10,111 nt of DNA from Verrucomicrobiota bacterium (GTDB lineage: Bacteria > Verrucomicrobiota > Verrucomicrobiia > Chthoniobacterales > UBA10450): positions 1 to 10,111 of the forward strand of contig QHON01000018.1 of NCBI GenBank assembly GCA_003218815.1, read 5' to 3'. Positions 6,111 to 10,111 of the stretch are shown one piece after another. Both the position numbers and the translations under genes were made by a program. How positions within the stretch are numbered: position 1 is the first letter of the stretch; each line of letters begins with the position of its first letter. Under the pieces are notes generated by a model, which was given only the letters and a program-made list of their open reading frames with translations, did not search any database and was not told the origin of the DNA.

Positions 6111-6957
6111 TCCAGCAATCGCTGTTCGGGGGCTAACGAAAATTTTCCCGGTCCCACTCCATCGGCAGTCGATCGTCGCAGTGCGCGATCTCGATCTTCG
6201 CATCGAACCAGGCGAAGTTTACGGGCTGCTTGGTCCAAATGGCTCTGGCAAGAGCACCACTCTGAAAATTATTCTCGGCCTCGTTTCGCCAACGCGCGGT
6301 TGCACGGAAATTTTCGGTCGTGACAGCCGTCTTGTTAAAAGCCGGGAAGCGGTCGGTTTTCTGCCGGAGAATCCCTACTTCTATAAGTATCTTAGTGGCG
6401 AGGAAACGCTGCGTTTCTTTGGTCGACTCTGTGGGCTCGGTGGCGCTGGATTAAGAAATCGCATGGACGAATTGCTGGCGCTTGTCGGGCTGACGAATGC
6501 GCGAAAACGGCGACTTGGCACGTATTCGAAGGGCATGTTGCAGCGGATCGGCCTCGCGCAAGCGCTCATTCATGATCCCAGGCTGGTCGTGTTGGACGAG
6601 CCGACCGCAGGGGTTGACCCGGCTGGCTCGCGTGAGATTCGTGATTTGATTCTCGACCTTAAGCGACGTGGAATCACCGTGCTGCTTTCCTCGCATTTGC
6701 TCGCGCAAGCGCAGGAAATTTGTGATCGCGTCGGCGTTCTCGCGGATGGTGCACTCGTACGCGAAGGTCGCCTTCAAGAATTGATCGCGATCGAAAATCA
6801 AACCGAGCTTATCGTAGCGGACGCCTCCTCTGATCTGATTGAAGAAATTGAATCGCTCATCAACCGCTCAAATGCCAAACTGATCGAGCGCCGAAAGTCA
6901 ACAACTACGCTCGAGCGATTGTTTCTCGACGCGACCACCGACCGCCAGGAGCCATGA
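6103..6957 (+). CDS. ABC-2 type transporter ATP-binding protein
   Basis: A 284-residue cytoplasmic ATPase of the CcmA/NatA/NosF-like group that powers an ABC-2 exporter. It shows Walker A GPNGSGKST at 44-52, the Q-loop region VGFLPENPYFY at 84-94 and signature YSKGM at 141-145. Walker B LVVLDEP follows at 161-167, the D-loop AGVDPAG at 169-175, and the switch His198 in SSHLL. The Q-loop position carries Glu (LPEN) and the signature is YSKGM rather than LSGGQ. Both variants are common in this subgroup and compatible with activity. A C-terminal extension of about 60 residues follows the ABC domain. The ATG at 6103 is chosen because the protein reads MADPAIAVRGLTKIF, and it overlaps the acylphosphatase stop. 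The end overlaps the permease start as ATGA. The substrate is unknown. Confidence 0.92.
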   Translation: MADPAIAVRGLTKIFPVPLHRQSIVAVRDLDLRIEPGEVYGLLGPNGSGKSTTLKIILGLVSPTRGCTEIFGRDSRLVKSREAVGFLPENPYFYKYLSGEETLRFFGRLCGLGGAGLRNRMDELLALVGLTNARKRRLGTYSKGMLQRIGLAQALIHDPRLVVLDEPTAGVDPAGSREIRDLILDLKRRGITVLLSSHLLAQAQEICDRVGVLADGALVREGRLQELIAIENQTELIVADASSDLIEEIESLINRSNAKLIERRKSTTTLERLFLDATTDRQEP

Positions 6958-7856
6958 GCAACGAAACAGTGGTCGCCGCGCGACATCGCGGTGTTTCTTT
7001 CTCGCGAGTTCTCGCGATCACAGTCAACACGCTGACCGAGCTAACGCGCCTAAAAGTTTTTTATGTCTTGCTGGTGTTTGCCCTGCTGTTGATCGGCAGC
7101 TCCATCTTCATGGCGCAGTTCACTTTTCAGCAGGAATTTCAAATCTTGAAAGATATTTCGCTTGGCGCGATGTCGATCTTTACGTCGTTGCTGGCAATCA
7201 TTGCGACGGCGCGGCTCATCCCCCAAGACATCGAAGACCGCACCGTCTACACGATTCTTGCCAAGCCTGTGCCGCGTTTCGAATATCTGCTCGGAAAAAT
7301 TGGCGGCGTCCTTTTGCTGCTTGCTATCAGTACAGTCGTGATGAGTGCGGCGTTTCTCGCTGTGCTCTACATACGTGAACAAAGCGTGCTGCACATGACC
7401 CTGCGCCAGATGTCCTCGGCGCCGCGTGAACAGGTTGATGACACGCTCCGCGCGGTCCGCTCCTCCGGGCTCAACCTCGATCTTTTTCCCGGAATTATCA
7501 TCATCTATCTAAAGGCATGTTTGCTCGCGGCGCTGACGCTTTTTGTATCAACCTTCGCAACGACAAACATCTTTACGATTGTTGTCATGGCTTTTATTTA
7601 CTTCATCGGGCATTTGCAAGCGACCGCGCGCGAATATTGGCTCCAGGAACATAGCAGTGGTTGGATTACGCACGTCTTCCTCGCGATCGTGGCACTGCTA
7701 TTTCCCGACTTGCAAGCGTTTAATCTGGTTGACGATATCGTCGCGGGGACTGCGATCTCGCTGGGCGTCTTTCTTAAGACGGCCATCCTCGGAGCTTTTT
7801 ATACGACGATCTACACATTGCTGGCTGTCTTCGTCTTTTACGGAAAAGAGCTGTAA
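6954..7856 (+). CDS. ABC-2 type transporter permease
   Basis: A 300-residue polytopic inner-membrane protein that should pair with the upstream ATPase. Hydrophobic segments lie at about residues 36-54, 68-89, 111-140, 178-201, 204-222, 238-255 and 270-297, giving six to seven membrane spans. The motif IEDRTVYTILAKPVPRFEYL (93-112) after the second span is typical of NosY/CcmB-like ABC-2 permeases, where it forms the amphipathic coupling region. A polar loop at about 141-175 faces away from the core. The start ATG overlaps the ATPase stop by 4 bases (ATGA). AGGAG at 6947-6951 is very close to it. The TAA shares its last base with the ATG of the next gene. The cargo is not indicated by the sequence. 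Confidence 0.88.
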   Translation: MSNETVVAARHRGVSFSRVLAITVNTLTELTRLKVFYVLLVFALLLIGSSIFMAQFTFQQEFQILKDISLGAMSIFTSLLAIIATARLIPQDIEDRTVYTILAKPVPRFEYLLGKIGGVLLLLAISTVVMSAAFLAVLYIREQSVLHMTLRQMSSAPREQVDDTLRAVRSSGLNLDLFPGIIIIYLKACLLAALTLFVSTFATTNIFTIVVMAFIYFIGHLQATAREYWLQEHSSGWITHVFLAIVALLFPDLQAFNLVDDIVAGTAISLGVFLKTAILGAFYTTIYTLLAVFVFYGKEL

Positions 7857-8611
7857 TGCGTCTCCTTCTCGTGCTCGTAACTCTGATCGTGATCGGGGCG
7901 ATTAAATTGCCAGTCGAGCGGGATCTCGCTGTCATCCATCGACAAGAACATTTTCGCGGGGTCGAATTTAATCTCGACCTGCGTGAAAAACTCGGACAAC
8001 TTGGCTTCATTGCCGCGTTGAGTGGATTCCGGGCGATCGTCGCCGATGGTCTTTTCATTCAGGCACATGTCGCTTGGGAGCGGACAGAATGGAGCCGGGT
8101 GCTGCTGTTGTTCCGGCACGTCACCACGCTGCAACCGCGCTCGATTTTGTTTTGGGACATGGCGGCATGGCACATGGCTTGGAATGCAAGCGTAGCCGCA
8201 ATGAACGATCGCGCCCAGCCACGCCTCGCACTGCGCGTCAAAGCACAACGCGAATATTTTGCACTCGGAAAAGATTTCCTCGAACGCGGCATAAAAAACA
8301 ATCCCGATCGCCCGCAGCTCTACGAAGCGCTGGCCCGTCTCTATAAGGAAAAATACAAAGATCACGAGCGCGCCTCCGAATTTTTTGCTAAGTCCGCAGC
8401 CTTGCCCGGGGCCCCAAGGTACGAGAAGCGTTTCTCTGCCTATGAACTCTCCTACTGCGAGGGACGGGAACGCGAAGCGTACGAGCGCCTCCGCCAGATT
8501 TACGACGAGGGTGAGAAGGAACGGCTGCCGACTTTGATCACGCGGCTGAAATTCCTCGAAAACAAACTTGGAATCCCGCAGGATCAACGAATTCCCGACC
8601 GTGCACCGTAG
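7856..8611 (+). CDS. Membrane-anchored helical-repeat (TPR-like) protein, exporter-linked
   Basis: A 251-residue protein with one N-terminal hydrophobic segment (LLLVLVTLIVIGAIKLPV, 3-20), probably a membrane anchor or uncleaved signal. The conserved-looking core is LSGFRAIVADGLFIQAH (55-71), then TLQPRSILFWDMAAWHMAWN (91-110). I recall similar 'GFR-x-x-x-AD-x-L-W ... LQP ... W-x-x-A-W-x-MA-x-N' patterns in uncharacterised PVC-group proteins, where such genes sit beside transporters. From about 138 on, paired amphipathic helices with Ala/Leu/Tyr spacing (GKDFLERGIKNNPDRPQLYE, ALARLYKEKYKDHERASEFF) look like TPR units. The gene starts in the TAATG overlap with the permease, strongly suggesting coupled translation and a shared role, perhaps as a docking or accessory subunit. 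Function is not known. The absence of enzyme motifs supports a binding role. Confidence 0.75.
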   Translation: MRLLLVLVTLIVIGAIKLPVERDLAVIHRQEHFRGVEFNLDLREKLGQLGFIAALSGFRAIVADGLFIQAHVAWERTEWSRVLLLFRHVTTLQPRSILFWDMAAWHMAWNASVAAMNDRAQPRLALRVKAQREYFALGKDFLERGIKNNPDRPQLYEALARLYKEKYKDHERASEFFAKSAALPGAPRYEKRFSAYELSYCEGREREAYERLRQIYDEGEKERLPTLITRLKFLENKLGIPQDQRIPDRAP

Positions 8612-8626
8612 CCCGTTTTCGATCCG

Positions 8627-9352
8627 ATGCGCGTCGCAATTTTTAGTGATGTCCACGCCAACCTGGAGGCACTCGAGGCAGTGCTGACCGACGCACACAA
8701 ACGCAAATGCACACACTTTGTTTGTCTGGGCGACGTGGTCGGTTACAATGCAAATCCGCATGAGTGCGTAGAGCGCATTCGCGAAATGGATTGCCCCATC
8801 GTCAAGGGCAATCACGACGAGCAAGCATCGCTCTCCGAATCTTCGACCGATTTTAACGAACTCGCTGAGCGCGCCATTGAGTGGACCCGCGGCAATTTGA
8901 CAGAGCAAGACAAAGAATGGCTGCGCAGCTTGCGATTACAGCAACAGGTGCGCGGTTTTACCATCGTCCACGCAACGCTCGATACGCCGGCGCAATGGGG
9001 CTATGTCTTTAACAATCTCGACGCCGCCGCGAGCTTCACCTATCAGCACACGACCGTTTGTTTTTTCGGCCACACGCATGTGCCGATGGTATTTATTCGT
9101 GACGATAACGGTGTAAGACAGGAAAGGACCGAACATCTCCGCATCGAGATGACCAAGAAATATTTCATTAACACGGGCAGCGTTGGACAGCCACGCGATG
9201 GAAATTGGCGAGCGGCCTACTGCGTTTACGACATCGATAACCACATCGTCGAACAACTGCGAGCGAAATACGATCTGGCGACTGCACAAAAGAAGATCAT
9301 TAAAGCCGGCCTGCCTCAGCTGCTTGCCGAGCGGCTTGCGATTGGGCGTTGA
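8627..9352 (+). CDS. Calcineurin-like metallophosphoesterase (YfcE/MJ0936-like)
   Basis: A 241-residue phosphoesterase of the calcineurin-like superfamily with a di-metal centre. Metal and catalytic motifs appear in order: SDVHAN with Asp8 and His10, GDVVGYNANP with Asp36, GNHDE with Asn62-His63, VHAT with His115, and GHTHVP with His149 and His151. NTGSVGQPRDG at 182-192 is typical of the small YfcE-type subgroup, which tends to cleave phosphodiesters. The natural substrate is not predictable. No signal peptide is seen, so the protein is cytoplasmic. It starts 15 bases after the preceding stop with no clear Shine-Dalgarno. Its end overlaps the TTG of the next gene. Placement between an exporter module and an LPS-type glycosyltransferase suggests an envelope-related role, but this is inference. 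Confidence 0.9.
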   Translation: MRVAIFSDVHANLEALEAVLTDAHKRKCTHFVCLGDVVGYNANPHECVERIREMDCPIVKGNHDEQASLSESSTDFNELAERAIEWTRGNLTEQDKEWLRSLRLQQQVRGFTIVHATLDTPAQWGYVFNNLDAAASFTYQHTTVCFFGHTHVPMVFIRDDNGVRQERTEHLRIEMTKKYFINTGSVGQPRDGNWRAAYCVYDIDNHIVEQLRAKYDLATAQKKIIKAGLPQLLAERLAIGR

Positions 9353-10111
9353 TTACTTCTGGCAATCTGAAATCGATTCTAATCATCAAGCCCAGTTCAC
9401 TCGGCGACATCGTCCACACCATTCCGGCGGTGGCGTTGCTGCGCGACGCACATCCCCGTGCTGAGATCAACTGGGTAATCAATCCGGAATTCGCGCCACT
9501 GCTCCGCGGCAATTCCGATATCAACCACGTTCACATCTTTCCCCGTCGCGAATTTCGCGGTCTCGGTGCGACAAGCAATTTGATCCGGTGGTGGAGGGCG
9601 ACCAAACTCCTGCGGCCCGATCTCGCGCTCGATTTCCAGGGCCTCTTGCGTAGTGCGCTAATCGCAAAAATCAGCGGGGCGCGAGAAATTTATGGTATGA
9701 GCGATGCACGCGAAGGATCTCGGTTGTTCTACCATCGCGTCGCCAAAGTCGATCGACGCGCCCACGCGGTCGAACGTTACATAAAGCTGGCGGAATCGGC
9801 CGGCGCCACAGTCGGCGAGTCCGTTCGCTGCCCAATCCCGACAGGCGATCCGCTCCCGCGTTTCGATGACTATCCGCCGTTCATTCTTCTTCACCCTTTT
9901 GCCCGCGGCGGTGGCAAATCGCTCTCGAATGCTGTGATCGAAGAATTTTGCCGTGTGTTTTTGCCCACGCGGGTGGTCATTGTCGGACAAACGCAGAACA
10001 AGATCGAGCCGCCTGAAAATTGCATCGAACTAACCAACCAAACTTCGCTGCTCCAATTGATCTGGCTCATTCGCGCAGCACGCTTTGTCGTGAGCGTGGA
10101 CAGTGGCCCGA
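9349..10111 (+). CDS. Heptosyltransferase I-like glycosyltransferase (GT9), 3' end outside window
   Basis: At least 254 codons of a GT9 family enzyme like WaaC/RfaC, which adds L-glycero-D-manno-heptose to the Kdo of the LPS inner core at the cytoplasmic face. Visible motifs: the N-terminal loop ILIIKPSSLGDIVHTIPAV at 10-28 with the catalytic-type Asp20, AEINWVINPEF at 38-48, and the LDFQGLLRSALIAK stretch at 94-107. GMSDAREGSRLFYHR at 116-130 and AHAVERY at 138-144 are also WaaC-like. The window ends in VVSVDSGP, the sugar-nucleotide site region. No ATG or GTG fits the frame before the homology, so the likely start is TTG 9349-9351, which overlaps the preceding TGA as TTGA. Such overlapping starts are seen at other junctions here. 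The gene is cut off by the window, so its remaining C-terminus is unseen. A general GT9 annotation is very likely; WaaC specificity is less certain. Confidence 0.85.
   Translation, partial: MITSGNLKSILIIKPSSLGDIVHTIPAVALLRDAHPRAEINWVINPEFAPLLRGNSDINHVHIFPRREFRGLGATSNLIRWWRATKLLRPDLALDFQGLLRSALIAKISGAREIYGMSDAREGSRLFYHRVAKVDRRAHAVERYIKLAESAGATVGESVRCPIPTGDPLPRFDDYPPFILLHPFARGGGKSLSNAVIEEFCRVFLPTRVVIVGQTQNKIEPPENCIELTNQTSLLQLIWLIRAARFVVSVDSGP

Noticed and set aside
7838..8908. Long minus-strand open frame of 356 codons across the repeat-protein and phosphoesterase genes
   Set aside because: It is antisense to two genes with clear start/stop coupling and motifs, has no recognisable domain, and is explained by codon bias on the plus strand.

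Overview
The window looks like chromosomal DNA of a Gram-negative, lipopolysaccharide-making bacterium. A heptosyltransferase-type gene at the right end indicates LPS. The style of the proteins (enolase with the NAGAHSDAPIDFQEF stretch, an ABC-2 exporter linked to a membrane-anchored repeat protein, secreted proteins of unknown family) suggests the Planctomycetes-Verrucomicrobia-Chlamydiae group, most likely a soil verrucomicrobium. That placement rests on recollection of family style, not on a search. No rRNA, tRNA, CRISPR array, transposase or phage gene is visible.

Left part, plus strand (2-1365): the 3' part of a PLP-dependent cysteine desulfurase whose reading frame is broken near 394-440 by a segment centred on a perfect palindrome. 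An SprT-like zinc metalloprotein gene follows and overlaps its end. Middle part, minus strand (4337 down to 1420): eno, an FtsB/DivIC-type divisome gene directly abutting it, and prfB with its classical in-frame TGA and programmed +1 frameshift site. The plus-strand and minus-strand genes converge on a 66-base inverted repeat (1360-1425) whose two arms each supply the TTG-TAG end of one gene.

Right part, plus strand (4500 to the window end): a tightly packed run of genes. First come two secreted proteins of unknown function, overlapping by GTGA. After a 91-base gap follow an acylphosphatase, an ABC-2 ATPase, its permease, a membrane-anchored helical-repeat protein, a calcineurin-like phosphoesterase, and a heptosyltransferase-I-like GT9 enzyme cut by the window end. 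Several junctions overlap by 1-8 bases (TTGA, ATGA, TAATG), which suggests one translationally coupled transcript.

How the genes may work together: the minus-strand block is housekeeping (glycolysis, division, translation termination). The plus-strand right block looks like cell-envelope and export functions. The most unusual signals are the palindrome-bearing lesion in the desulfurase, the shared-stop inverted repeat, and the poorly characterised envelope proteins.
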